45,128 nt of DNA from positions 1-45,128 of the forward strand of contig JAOZHB010000012.1 of assembly GCA_026015035.1 (NCBI GenBank), in the 5' to 3' direction. Below, piece by piece: positions 16,449 through 24,823 of this stretch; position 1 is the first letter of the stretch, and every line of letters starts with the position of its first letter. Origin of the DNA: Candidatus Bathyarchaeota archaeon (GTDB taxonomy: Archaea > Thermoproteota > Bathyarchaeia > RBG-16-48-13 > GCA-020355125). The notes under the pieces are model-generated. The model saw only the letters and a list, made by a program, of their open reading frames with translations. It was not told the DNA's origin and searched no databases. The translations under genes were made by a program, and so were the position numbers.

Positions 16449-18269
16449 ATGTTTGGTTATGCTGGAAGGATCCTTCGTGTGGATCTCACACGAAGCCATA
16501 TTCAATACGATCCGTTGAAAGAGGACATGATTCACAACTTCCTCGGTGGAGCTGGCTTTTCCACGAGCATCGTTTACGATGAAGTACCACCATTAACGCC
16601 TCCTTTAAGCCCAGAGAATAAAGCTGTCTTTGCAATCGGACCTGTCTCTGGAACCACGTGGTTTGGTTCGAGTAGGTGGGTTGTCGCGGGGAAAAGTCCC
16701 TTAACGGGCATCTGGGGTGAAGGCGATGCCGGCGGCTTCTGGGGAGCTGAGCTGAAACACGCTGGATTCGATGCGATTATCGTTGAAGGAGCTTCGGAGC
16801 AACCGGTCTATCTGTGGGTTTCTGAAGGGAAGGCTGAGATACGGGACGCGAAAGACCTTTGGGGCCTGACAACCACGGAGACGGAAAAGGCAATAGCGAA
16901 TGCTACCGATCGAAGAACTAGAGTAGCAAGCATCGGCCCTGGAGGCGAGAACCTAGTCCGATTTGCCTGCGTCATGGAGTACGGTCACGCAGCCGGTCGT
17001 AGCGGATTGGGCTGCGTGATGGGAGTGAAGAAGCTGAAGGCCATCGCTGCACGAGGCGATGCACGACCTGAAGTGGCGGATCCAGACGGGCTTCGGAAGC
17101 TCAGAGACCAGATGGTTGAACAAAGATTGGAGAGGATAAAGACTCGAACGGGTAGAACCACACTAGCCGCTCAGTATGCCCGTGGCGCCCATCTGGAGAA
17201 CGGTCTTGCGAGACGCGATCTGCCGCTTGGCAATTGGGGCGTAGACGATTGGGACCACGATTCGGTGCGGGCCATCTCCGCCGACACGATGGCGGAGACG
17301 GTGCAAACGACAATGCGCACGCCAACCTGCTGGAACTGTCCCATGCACACGGACGCCATGGTGAAGATCGAGTCAGGACCCTTCGCTGTGGAGGAGTGTG
17401 TGGGACCCGAATACGAGACGTTAGCGTCTTACGGTTCCCTCCTGCTGAATAATAATCTTGCGTCTATCTGTAAGGCCAATCACTTGTGCAATGAGTACAG
17501 TATCGACACGATTGAGGCGGGAACCGTCATCGCGATGGCGATTGAAGCCTATGAGAACGGTATCCTGACGAAGGAGGACACCGGTGGCTTAGAACTCACG
17601 TGGGGGAACGCCGAGGCCATCGTGGAGGTCACGGAGAAGATGGCGCGGCGGAAGGGATTTGGCATGGTGTTGGCTGAAGGCGTTAAGAAGGCTTCCGAGA
17701 TCATTGGGAAGGGCGCTGAGAAGTACGCGATGCACGTGAAGGGCGGCTCCTTCTGTGAGCATGACCCGCGTATACGACCTTCCCTAGCCTTGAAGTACGT
17801 CACCCTTTCCATTGGCGCGTATCACGGCAAGGGCTGTCCCGACGTCCCGGCAGACGCGACGGCGACCCAGGTCATTGACCGACAGAACATCGCGGAAGTC
17901 ATCGACAGCTTATCAGTATGTGGCTCGACGTCTGGAGCGGGTAGAGGACCTGACAGGTCAATGAATGTTGGTCTGATGCCTCAGTTGCTTAAGGCGGTTA
18001 CGGGGATCGACTTCGACGCGGAGAAACTCACGGCGATTGGAGACAGAATCTTCACGATGAAGCGGGCTTACATTACCAAGATTGGGATCAGCCGGAAAGA
18101 TGACCGACTTCCGGATCGATGTATGGAGATTCCGCGGGTTGTGGAAGGCGTTGAACTCCTAGCCGACGTAGAGTCCTTGCTCCCTTCCTACTATGCGTTG
18201 AGGGGCTGGAACGAGAATGGCATACCCACAGCAGAAAAGCTGAAACAACTGGGAATCCGACCCCTATAA
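16449..18269 (+). CDS. aor: Aldehyde:ferredoxin oxidoreductase (tungstopterin enzyme), cluster motif lacking the third Cys
   Basis: Large AOR-family enzyme that oxidises aldehydes to acids with ferredoxin as acceptor, using a bis-pterin tungsten (or molybdenum) site and one [4Fe-4S] cluster. Family sequence is clear from the start (GYAGRILRVDLTR), through GPVSGTTWFGSSRW, GAELKHAGFDAIIVEG, ASIGPGGENLVRFA and GRSGLGCVMGVKKLKA, to PEYETLASYGSLL. Cluster ligands: CWNC gives Cys294 and Cys297, and SLSVCG gives Cys491. The third Cys normally four residues after the second is replaced by Thr301, with His300 beside it. The length of 606 is normal. It starts at ATG 16449 and is followed by a pyrimidine terminator and then a MoaD-like gene. 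The specific aldehyde is unknown. Confidence 0.93.
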   Translation: MFGYAGRILRVDLTRSHIQYDPLKEDMIHNFLGGAGFSTSIVYDEVPPLTPPLSPENKAVFAIGPVSGTTWFGSSRWVVAGKSPLTGIWGEGDAGGFWGAELKHAGFDAIIVEGASEQPVYLWVSEGKAEIRDAKDLWGLTTTETEKAIANATDRRTRVASIGPGGENLVRFACVMEYGHAAGRSGLGCVMGVKKLKAIAARGDARPEVADPDGLRKLRDQMVEQRLERIKTRTGRTTLAAQYARGAHLENGLARRDLPLGNWGVDDWDHDSVRAISADTMAETVQTTMRTPTCWNCPMHTDAMVKIESGPFAVEECVGPEYETLASYGSLLLNNNLASICKANHLCNEYSIDTIEAGTVIAMAIEAYENGILTKEDTGGLELTWGNAEAIVEVTEKMARRKGFGMVLAEGVKKASEIIGKGAEKYAMHVKGGSFCEHDPRIRPSLALKYVTLSIGAYHGKGCPDVPADATATQVIDRQNIAEVIDSLSVCGSTSGAGRGPDRSMNVGLMPQLLKAVTGIDFDAEKLTAIGDRIFTMKRAYITKIGISRKDDRLPDRCMEIPRVVEGVELLADVESLLPSYYALRGWNENGIPTAEKLKQLGIRPL

Positions 18270-18270
18270 T

Positions 18271-18290
18271 CCCCTCCCTCCCCTTTTTTC
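18271..18290 (+). terminator. Pyrimidine terminator after AOR gene
   Basis: CCCCTCCCTCCCCTTTTTTC lies directly after the AOR stop codon; C-run then T-run, as at other gene ends here. Confidence 0.6.
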
Positions 18291-18423
18291 GTCACTGTGA
18301 TCAGGAGTATTCGAGTACGAAACGGGTGTATACTAGCGTATCCAGTCACCCATCGTTTCAATGGTGAGACTGTCCCGAAAGGTTAATTGGATTCCCACGT
18401 CAATAACATTGGTGAATGGGAAC

Positions 18424-18717
18424 ATGATGATCACTGTCAAATTCACTCCAAACGTACGTATTTTAACCAAGACAGCCCAAACTACCATTGATCTGGGTGA
18501 GAACGCCCGCTTGAGCACTCTTCTGCAGGTTCTAGCCACGCAGTATGGTGAGCGCCTCATCGACAACTTATATGCTTCAAATCTGGATTCTATTGACGCC
18601 TGGTCTGCGGTTATAGTCGATGGGAAAGCTGTGCCCCTTCCCTTAACACCCCACTCGGATGTTATACTCCAGGAAGGCTCCGTGGTCGTTCTCATGAATG
18701 CGGTGGGCGGCGGCTAA
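18424..18717 (+). CDS. MoaD/ThiS family ubiquitin-like protein (1 of 3)
   Basis: 97-residue beta-grasp protein ending in GlyGly (NAVGGG), the feature that MoaD, ThiS and archaeal SAMPs need for adenylation and thiocarboxylate or isopeptide formation. Visible are the first strand ITVKFTPNVRIL, the helix LSTLLQVLATQYGERLIDNL, the IVDGKAVPL strand pair, and LQEGSVVVLMNAVGGG. ATG 18424 is used; it follows GGTGAATGGGAAC. The open frame upstream has no family similarity. It lies 155 bases after the AOR gene on the same strand, with a terminator between. It may supply sulfur for the pterin of AOR, or act as a protein modifier; sequence alone cannot decide. Confidence 0.8.
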   Translation: MMITVKFTPNVRILTKTAQTTIDLGENARLSTLLQVLATQYGERLIDNLYASNLDSIDAWSAVIVDGKAVPLPLTPHSDVILQEGSVVVLMNAVGGG

Positions 18718-19195
18718 ACCCCTTAATCACCTTTCACGCCATATTCGATTGAGACTGTAAAAAATCCTCACTGGCTCAAACGCTTAGTTTGTTATCTATG
18801 TAATACGATGCGTTTATCCTTTTTCCTAACCGGTATCCCCTGACATAATTATCCTTGCAATGCTTCTAGAGTTCCGTCCCCACTTTGATAGAGTCTCAAG
18901 GACTATAGAGATAATTCTCTCTACAATTGACTGCATTGGGTATCGTGATCTAGCTAGTTATGTGTTGTCTATTCCATAGTCAGTCATGGTTTTACCTTTT
19001 ACTTTAAACGTATTGCAGTCGGAATCGTAGTCTGAGCTGAAGGTCAATGCGTTTTGCGAGGTTATGTCTTCGACGTTACAATGTTTCATGTTTAACACTA
19101 GTAACCCGTTGAGTCATCATCTCTAGCTGTAAACCGTATGGAAAGCTTTAAAAGCGAAAAACTTGAGAACGCTATTTCAGACGGAGATCTTTGTC
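18718..19195. other. Intergenic region, one doubtful small frame
   Basis: 478 bases between the MoaD-like gene and a zinc-ribbon gene. On the minus strand a 43-codon frame (19089 down to 18958) reads MKHCNVEDITSQNALTFSSD and ends DYGIDNT with its stop next to a CTAGCTAG unit, but it lacks a ribosome site and known relatives. The 3' part (AGCTTTAAAAGCG near 19143-19155) may be the promoter of the next gene. Confidence 0.35.
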
Positions 19196-19507
19196 ATGGT
19201 TTATTGTGCTAACTGTGGAAAACAGAATGAGGATTCTGCAGAGTTTTGCGTCGATTGTGGTACGTCCCTCTATCCTAAGATAAACAAAAGACGATGGCCT
19301 GCGCAAGAAAGACGAAGAGACGACGGATGTTTCGGGCTTCCCCACGGAGGCGCAATCTTCGGCCTTTTAATTGGCGTCCTCATCATTTTCGCTGGGCTGC
19401 AGCAGCTTTACGGGTGGAGTGTTGATGTGGGGCCCTTTGCAGTCATCCTCTTCGGGCTGCTTATCATAGCAGGCGCCCTCTATGGATTGACTCGCAGACG
19501 AAGCTGA
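19196..19507 (+). CDS. Zinc-ribbon protein with C-terminal membrane helices
   Basis: 103-residue protein with an N-terminal zinc ribbon (YCANCGKQNEDSAEFCVDCG, CxxC-x11-CxxC), a basic linker (KINKRRWPAQERRRDDG), and two hydrophobic segments (GAIFGLLIGVLIIFAGLQQLYGW and VGPFAVILFGLLIIAGALYGL). ATG 19196 follows GGAGAT at a good distance, and the upstream in-frame codons are not used. Same domain plan as the zinc-ribbon genes at 9733 and 9369. Its function is unknown. Confidence 0.75.
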   Translation: MVYCANCGKQNEDSAEFCVDCGTSLYPKINKRRWPAQERRRDDGCFGLPHGGAIFGLLIGVLIIFAGLQQLYGWSVDVGPFAVILFGLLIIAGALYGLTRRRS

Positions 19508-19665
19508 CGTCCCTTTATCCACCCTTGCAAGGAGGTCTCTCGGGTGCAACAGCGACCTCCATCCGTAGTTATCTATTTGACACAGAGGTCTCCGCGATTG
19601 TATTTCGAAGAACTTCAAATAAACCTAATTAAGGACACGATCATTTTCCCTTAGTCGTACCGCTG

Positions 19666-21096
19666 ATGAAAGTTCTTTTTGTGGAGCCACCAAAAGACAT
19701 CTGGTTCGTTATGGGGGAGTACCTACCCCCACCCTACGGGATTATCCAGCTTGCAGCATACTTGGAACGTGAAGTGAACGATGTTGAGATCAAAGTGTTG
19801 GACTGTACGGCTGAACAAATGGATTGGACTATGCTGGAGCAGCGAGTGCAATCCTTCAACCCAGACATCGTGGCTTCAAGTGCGTTAGCCACATGTAACA
19901 CGTACTTAGTCGTCCGAGCCCTTGAACTTGCAAAAAAAGTCGACCCGGACATCTTGACAATTGCTGGTGGTCAACACTTTACCGCAACCGCCCGGGAAAG
20001 CCTGGAAACTTATCCCGAAATCGATGTCATCGTTCGAGGTGAAGGCGAACTAACCTTAACCGAACTCGTTGAAGCAGCCAGAGCACACTCTTCTTTTTCT
20101 CAAGTGAAGGGCATATCCTTCAGAAATAAGGGGCAAATCAAACACACGCCTCCTCGACCGCTGATTGAAAATCTCGACGATCTGCCCTTCCCCGGATACC
20201 ACTTTGTTAAACATTTGGTTCATAAGTATCACTTTAAGGCGAGTGTGGGCACCGACGCGCCTTACGCCTTGATCGAGGGTTCCCGAGGCTGCCAGCATCG
20301 ATGCACCTTTTGTTCGCAGTGGTGCCACTGGCTAGGAACGTGGAGAGCAAAGTCTCCTCAACGCATTGCAGACGAAATGGCTTTTTGCTATAACAACTAC
20401 GGCAGCCGATTTCTTTGGTTGACCGATGACAACTTCGGCTTCGGTGAACGCGCGAGTCAACTTGCTGACGCTCTCATCCAAAGCGGGGTTTCGGATGACT
20501 TGATGTGGTTCACTCAAGCGCGATGCGACGACGTTATCCAACATAAAGAAGTGTTGCCCAAACTACGGAAGTCGGGTCTTCGCTGGATCCTGTTAGGAGT
20601 GGAAAACTCGAAAGAGTCAACGCTGAACACGTTCCGGAAGAACTTGAGTCCGGAAGATGCTAATGAGGCCGTTAAGCTCTTGCAGGCGAACGACATTTTC
20701 GCCCAAGCCATGTTCATAATAGGCGAACGCAAGGATACCGCTGACTCCATTGCGAGTTTACGAGTTTATGCAAACGACTTGGATCCCGACTTCGTCATAT
20801 TCGCGGTTCTCACACCCTTCCCCGGAACGGAACTGTACGAGGAAGCCAAACGGAGTGGTTGGATCGAGGACTGGAATTGGGCTCATTACGACATGATACA
20901 CGCTATCATGGCTACAGAAACCATGTCACGGAAGAACGTGCAGGAAGAACTCTACAAATGCTATCAAAGCTTTTATGGGTCTTGGCAGAGGCGCTTTCGA
21001 GGCCTGTTTTCCCGAAACGAATTGAAGCGACGCATTTACTGGTACATGACGGGGCAAGGCATCATCAGCCAACTTAAAACGCTTTTTGAAGAGTAG
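19666..21096 (+). CDS. B12-binding domain radical SAM protein
   Basis: 476-residue enzyme with an N-terminal cobalamin-binding-like Rossmann domain (residues 1-150, VLFVEPPKD, FNPDIVASSALATC, DILTIAGGQHFTATA, DVIVRGEGELT) and a radical SAM domain whose cluster motif is GCQHRCTFCSQW (Cx3Cx2C, about residues 209-216). It continues with LWLTDDNFGF, WILLGVENSKEST and a C-terminal helical region. Members include methyltransferases and ring-forming enzymes (BchE-like) that use methylcobalamin and SAM. Specific chemistry cannot be told. ATG 19666 has little ribosome site. It is convergent with the membrane protein at 21108, with 11 bases between the two stop codons. Confidence 0.88.
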   Translation: MKVLFVEPPKDIWFVMGEYLPPPYGIIQLAAYLEREVNDVEIKVLDCTAEQMDWTMLEQRVQSFNPDIVASSALATCNTYLVVRALELAKKVDPDILTIAGGQHFTATARESLETYPEIDVIVRGEGELTLTELVEAARAHSSFSQVKGISFRNKGQIKHTPPRPLIENLDDLPFPGYHFVKHLVHKYHFKASVGTDAPYALIEGSRGCQHRCTFCSQWCHWLGTWRAKSPQRIADEMAFCYNNYGSRFLWLTDDNFGFGERASQLADALIQSGVSDDLMWFTQARCDDVIQHKEVLPKLRKSGLRWILLGVENSKESTLNTFRKNLSPEDANEAVKLLQANDIFAQAMFIIGERKDTADSIASLRVYANDLDPDFVIFAVLTPFPGTELYEEAKRSGWIEDWNWAHYDMIHAIMATETMSRKNVQEELYKCYQSFYGSWQRRFRGLFSRNELKRRIYWYMTGQGIISQLKTLFEE

Positions 21097-21107
21097 ATCA
21101 CCTTCTC

Positions 21108-21872
21108 CTACCAGTAGCTACACGATTGGAATCCGCACGTGGCACATACCTTTGTATGCTCGCGTTGAGAAAGCGTCATGCGCGTGAAGATCCAGAAAAC
21201 CATCAAGGCGATGAGATATGCCTCGAGCACAAAGTTGTCTTTCAACGCATTCACTCCCACAAGAAGGAGAAACGCTCCCGCCACAAATACGACATTCAAC
21301 AAGAAGTGGGCTGTGCTGTTGCTTCCTTTGAAAAGATGATATTGAAGTAACCCCGCCACGACCCCCCCGACGCCAATTCCAAACGCATGCCCCCCCGCTT
21401 CACCCACACCGAAACCGAGGAAAAAGTATGAGAAACAGCCGACGAGAGAAATCACCGCGCCCGTGACGAGGCCCATACAGCCCGCACAATATGTGGCACC
21501 CTCGACCTGTAAAACGTGTGTCGAAAAACCTCCACACGTAGGATGGTGCCCTCTAAACGTGACCGTTGCTCTCCGGGGACTGGCTGACTCCATCTTATCC
21601 ACAGCCTTATCCTGGCTTCGAAAATGAAGTATTCGTGAACAGCGAGAAGGAAAGACGCCGACCATTATGCCTAGCAGGCAGATACCAGTAAATATTAAAC
21701 TCGTCACCTGTGTTTGCATTGGGAACGTTATCCTTGAAGCTGTGGTGTTGAAGGTCATTACTACGAGGAGGCCTAAACCAAGCAGGGAAACACCGATATA
21801 TCCTATTGAAAGAGTGTCAGGGGAGGTTAGGGACGGCTTGTTCAAGATAGTTCCCTTCGAAGACTGACTCAC
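21108..21872 (-). CDS. Polytopic membrane protein with HHPxC...CxGC cysteine motif
   Basis: 254-residue membrane protein. Two helices come first (IGYIGVSLLGLGLLVVMTF, QVTSLIFTGICLLGIMVGVF), then a soluble loop with GHHPTCGGFSTHVL and YCAGCMGLVTGA, then several helices and a C-terminal CATCGFQSC. The HHPxC-x8-H...CxGCxGL pattern recalls a group of uncharacterised archaeal DUF2085-like proteins, but I cannot name the family with certainty. The paired Cys and His suggest a metal site (zinc or heme/iron) near the membrane face. The start appears to be GTG 21872; ATG alternatives are absent nearby. It overlaps nothing and lies tail-to-tail with the B12 radical SAM gene. Confidence 0.6.
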   Translation of the reverse strand: MSQSSKGTILNKPSLTSPDTLSIGYIGVSLLGLGLLVVMTFNTTASRITFPMQTQVTSLIFTGICLLGIMVGVFPSRCSRILHFRSQDKAVDKMESASPRRATVTFRGHHPTCGGFSTHVLQVEGATYCAGCMGLVTGAVISLVGCFSYFFLGFGVGEAGGHAFGIGVGGVVAGLLQYHLFKGSNSTAHFLLNVVFVAGAFLLLVGVNALKDNFVLEAYLIALMVFWIFTRMTLSQREHTKVCATCGFQSCSYW

Positions 21873-22348
21873 TAAGTATCTGGAGGCTCTTCTCTTAAGA
21901 GTCTTTACGGAGAGCCGTCTTTCTCACGCCTCCTGCACTACGAATTGTGGGTGATCACACAGTAGACTTATACCCTCTTGAGTGGACGCGGTTCGAGGAA
22001 GCGAGGAACAGAGGCGGGTGAGTGGAAGACTCTGTATTTACATCGAGTACAGAGGATTATTGAGTGAAATCTCCATACTATCTAGCTAAGTAGGCTCCGA
22101 CTGTCGTGAATCTCCTCGAAAACGAGAGAAGTCGATAAATACGTCACCTCTTTTCCATCCCACTCTCAGATGAGGAACGCAGAAGGCGTCCACAGCCATA
22201 AAAAAAGCTTGATAACCTCTCTCCCTGGCTTAAGAACAAACCCTAATAATGGTACTACTCCAAGTGGAGAACCCCCTCTTCGGAAAAGAGGTTAAATGCA
22301 ACGCTTCTGTACTACCTTTATTCTACAGCTAAAACGTGGTGGTGTCCT
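21873..22348. other. Intergenic region, no gene seen
   Basis: 476 bases. It contains a CTAGCTAAG unit near 22081, an AT-rich AAAAAAAGCTTG stretch near 22201, and a 6-bp stem CCTCTT/AAGAGG at 22275-22291. No tRNA, CRISPR or convincing coding frame was seen. It is presumably the divergent control region for the membrane protein and the EamA exporter. Confidence 0.4.
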
Positions 22349-23254
22349 TTGGAGGATAATCATCGACCGTTCCGGCATCTGCAGACAGCTGCCTTATTCG
22401 CGGTCATACTCGTCAGTATTTCGTCGTCCTCACTGCTCGTCGTATTGTCTGGGGCGACAGCGGTCTCCTGTGCGTTCTGGAGAGTCTTCTTGGCGAGTTT
22501 GATTCTCGGGTTGACGAAGCTTCTACGTCGAAGGGAAACAGGCCTCCAACTTGACCAGAGGCTTTTCATGTACTCGATTGTTTCCGGCATCCTACTCGCT
22601 GTCCACTTCCTTCTTTGGATGGAATCCTTGTTCCTCATCCCTATCGCGGTCAGTACTACCGTCGTGGTGACATATCCTCTCTTTTCCCTTCTCATCGATC
22701 ATTTTATCTTTAAGGAAGACATCGGGACATTTCAAGTCCTTGGACTCACAGCTGGCTTCATAGGCGTTCTCCTATTCCTACACCCGCAGATCCTGACGAG
22801 CTACGAGTATCATGGTGTCTTGTTGGCTTTTGGTGGAGCGTTGGGTGCAACAGGCTATTTTAGTATCGGTCGGTTTGTGAGACGGAAAACCGATGTACTG
22901 AGTTATACCTTTTTCACGTATGCGAGTGCTTCCATTTCCCTTCTCTTGTATGCTTTACTCCGCAATGAAGACCTTTGGACTTATCCCCCGCAAACGTATA
23001 CATTCTTCCTCTTGCTCGCGGTTGTGCCGATGATCGGGGGGCATACTCTGATCAACTACCTTCTGCGATACGTGAAGACGAGTGTCGCAACATCCATTGC
23101 GCTGGGTGAGCCTGTAGGCGCCTCCATCCTCGCCCACCTCCTTTTACAGCAACAGATAGACGTGCCTCAAGCATTGGTCATGACGCTGGTTCTATCTTCA
23201 ATAGCGTTAACAATCTCTCAGGAGATAAAGAAGGGCGCTTCCGTGACACGTTAA
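22349..23254 (+). CDS. EamA/DMT family transporter
   Basis: 301-residue inner-membrane permease of the drug/metabolite transporter superfamily with about ten helices in two EamA repeats. The first repeat has SGATAVSCAFWRVFLASLILGL and MESLFLIPIAVSTTVVVTYPLFSLL. The second has GALGATGYFSIGRFVRRK, and near the end VATSIALGEPVGASILAHLLLQQQI, the conserved EPV of the family. TTG 22349 lies shortly after GGTGGTG, but the downstream GGAGGATAATC could be a ribosome site for a later start, so the N-terminus is uncertain. Likely exports a metabolite or amino acid; the substrate cannot be told. Confidence 0.85.
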   Translation: MEDNHRPFRHLQTAALFAVILVSISSSSLLVVLSGATAVSCAFWRVFLASLILGLTKLLRRRETGLQLDQRLFMYSIVSGILLAVHFLLWMESLFLIPIAVSTTVVVTYPLFSLLIDHFIFKEDIGTFQVLGLTAGFIGVLLFLHPQILTSYEYHGVLLAFGGALGATGYFSIGRFVRRKTDVLSYTFFTYASASISLLLYALLRNEDLWTYPPQTYTFFLLLAVVPMIGGHTLINYLLRYVKTSVATSIALGEPVGASILAHLLLQQQIDVPQALVMTLVLSSIALTISQEIKKGASVTR

Positions 23255-23330
23255 TCCCAAGTGTATGCTATCGATCTGAAAACATTAATTGAAGATAGCC
23301 ATCAGAAAAGCGTGGCTAACTCGTGGTTCG

Positions 23331-23341
23331 TAGCTAGCTAG
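23331..23341. repeat. TAGC repeat (TAGCTAGCTAG)
   Basis: Sits in the gap between the EamA exporter and the DUF6282-type gene. Confidence 0.8.
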
Positions 23342-23422
23342 GTCAGATCCCCCTGAACCGATAGATGTCCTCAATGAGAAGTATTTTATACCCAGCAATC
23401 CAATCTGTATTGACGTCTCTGA

Positions 23423-24337
23423 ATGTTGGAGTTTAACGAAATGGAGTTTCCTCAACAAGACAAAGACCTTCTGCATGGCGTTATTGACCTCCACATCCAC
23501 ACGATGCCCAGCGTCTACGACAGGCCCTTCGATGCTTTAGCGTTGTCCCGGCAGGGGCGGGCTGTAGGATACCGGGCGATCCTCTTCAAGTGCCATCACG
23601 CCATCAACGCTGACTGCATGTACATCGTTCGGAAGACCTTTCCCGGTATCAAGGCTTTCGGCGGGGTCGTCCTCAACTACGCAGTGGGTGGCCTCAACCC
23701 TGCAGCAGTCGACGCAGCCATCGGCTTGGGCGCCAAGGAGGTGTGGATGCCCACGATGAACGCGGCGAATCACGTCAAGGTCTTCGGGAAGGCGGAGTAC
23801 CTCTGGCATAAGCGGGTGATAGAGTCCACGAGGACGCCTGTACCCACTTCGGGACTCACTATACTGGTCGACGGCGAAGTCAGAGCCGAGGTTCACGAGA
23901 TCTTGGGGCTGATCGCTGACGCAGATGTCGTTTTGGGGACCGGTCACATCTCGTTAAAAGAGGTTTACGCCCTCCTCAAGGCAGCGAAGGACGAAGGCGT
24001 TAAGAAGATTCTGGTAACCCACCCCGAGTGGGAGGCGACGACTTGGCCTGTAGAGGATCAGATAAAGATGGCTGAGATGGGCGCCGTAATGGAACACTGC
24101 TTCAACGCTCTGATGCCGTTCAGGAAAAGCTACAATCCCTCTCTCATGGTGGAGGCGATACGACGGGTGGGCGCTGACCGGTGTGTCATGGCCACTGACT
24201 TCGGCCAGTGGCGGAGCCCCCACCCCATTGAGGGCATGCGGCACTTCATTCACTTGATGATGCAGCTGGGCATTAGTGAACGGGAGATCGAAGTGATGAC
24301 GAAAGAGAACCCCGCCCGACTTCTGGGGCTCACCTAG
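23423..24337 (+). CDS. DUF6282-type amidohydrolase-like protein
   Basis: 304-residue TIM-barrel metallohydrolase-like protein. Motifs: VIDLHIHTMPSVYDRPFD (metal HxH, about residues 21-24), ILFKCHHAINAD (second-shell His pair), GGVVLNYAVGGLNPAAV, MPTMNAANH, LGTGHISLKEV, ILVTHPEWEATTW (His), and MATDFGQWRSPHP (Asp), ending MTKENPARLLGL as amidohydrolases do. DUF6282 members are common in archaea and Actinobacteria but their reaction is unknown to me. The start at 23423 is TTG, one codon upstream of the next in-frame residues; ATG 23441 is an option. It stands alone and is followed by the gene-poor region with repeat copy B. Confidence 0.8.
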   Translation: MLEFNEMEFPQQDKDLLHGVIDLHIHTMPSVYDRPFDALALSRQGRAVGYRAILFKCHHAINADCMYIVRKTFPGIKAFGGVVLNYAVGGLNPAAVDAAIGLGAKEVWMPTMNAANHVKVFGKAEYLWHKRVIESTRTPVPTSGLTILVDGEVRAEVHEILGLIADADVVLGTGHISLKEVYALLKAAKDEGVKKILVTHPEWEATTWPVEDQIKMAEMGAVMEHCFNALMPFRKSYNPSLMVEAIRRVGADRCVMATDFGQWRSPHPIEGMRHFIHLMMQLGISEREIEVMTKENPARLLGLT

Positions 24338-24373
24338 CCCTTCAAGTCGACTGAGGATCTAGCTAGCTATTTT

Positions 24374-24417
24374 GAATTTACACATTACTATAAAAAATGC
24401 CTAAAAAGTGTAAATTC
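24374..24417. repeat. 10-bp inverted repeat GAATTTACAC / GTGTAAATTC
   Basis: Arms at 24374-24383 and 24408-24417 match perfectly with 24 bases between. It lies about 37 bases after the DUF6282-type stop codon, so it may be a hairpin at the transcript end or the border of the repeat B region. Confidence 0.6.
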
Positions 24418-24479
24418 TAGGGCCTTACAGTGTAAGTTCCCGAAATTTGTTGTTATCTAGCTAGGCCACTGCTGTAAGC

Positions 24480-24635
24480 ACCGGTGGACCGGGCCTCTCC
24501 CATTTTTCCTCGTGTAAAAAGCGATAAATTGAAAAAAAAATTCCAGGAATGAGCGTAAATTGCGGCGTATTGCGTCAAAGGAGCCTATAAAACGGCTCAT
24601 GGCAGGGGAAATGACACGGATAATGCATGCATTAT
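24480..24635 (-). repeat. Dispersed repeat, copy B (inverted relative to copy A)
   Basis: Reverse complement aligns with 10384-10535 over about 150 bases (see copy A). The AT-rich middle is longer in T-runs here, and the copy A hairpin is only partly preserved: several paired positions changed without compensation. Confidence 0.7.
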
Positions 24636-24646
24636 GCCATGTAAAA

Positions 24647-24658
24647 GCGCGCGCGCGC
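24647..24658. repeat. Alternating GC tract (GC)6
   Basis: Lies at the copy B end that corresponds to the (GC)n-flanked end of copy A. Confidence 0.8.
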
Positions 24659-24811
24659 CTGAAATGCCGGGAGCGTCCGAGGAGCAGCGGGTCCAAGTCG
24701 TCGACCTGTTGAATACAGTGATGAGACGGGTCGACGCAGGCTTCATCAGCTCCCAGCCCATGACCCTCTCAGCGGCTTCGAGTCATGCCGATCGCATCCC
24801 AACGCATTCGA

Positions 24812-24823
24812 AGCTAGCTAGCT
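24812..24823. repeat. TAGC repeat (AGCTAGCTAGCT)
   Basis: Twelve-base palindromic run, followed by TTAGCTA. A TTAGCTAGCTAA palindrome is at 24864-24875. Confidence 0.85.

Noticed and set aside
18958-19089. 43-codon minus-strand frame in the gap before the zinc-ribbon gene
   Set aside because: Composition looks protein-like, but there is no ribosome site, promoter or relative; kept only as a note in the intergenic entry.
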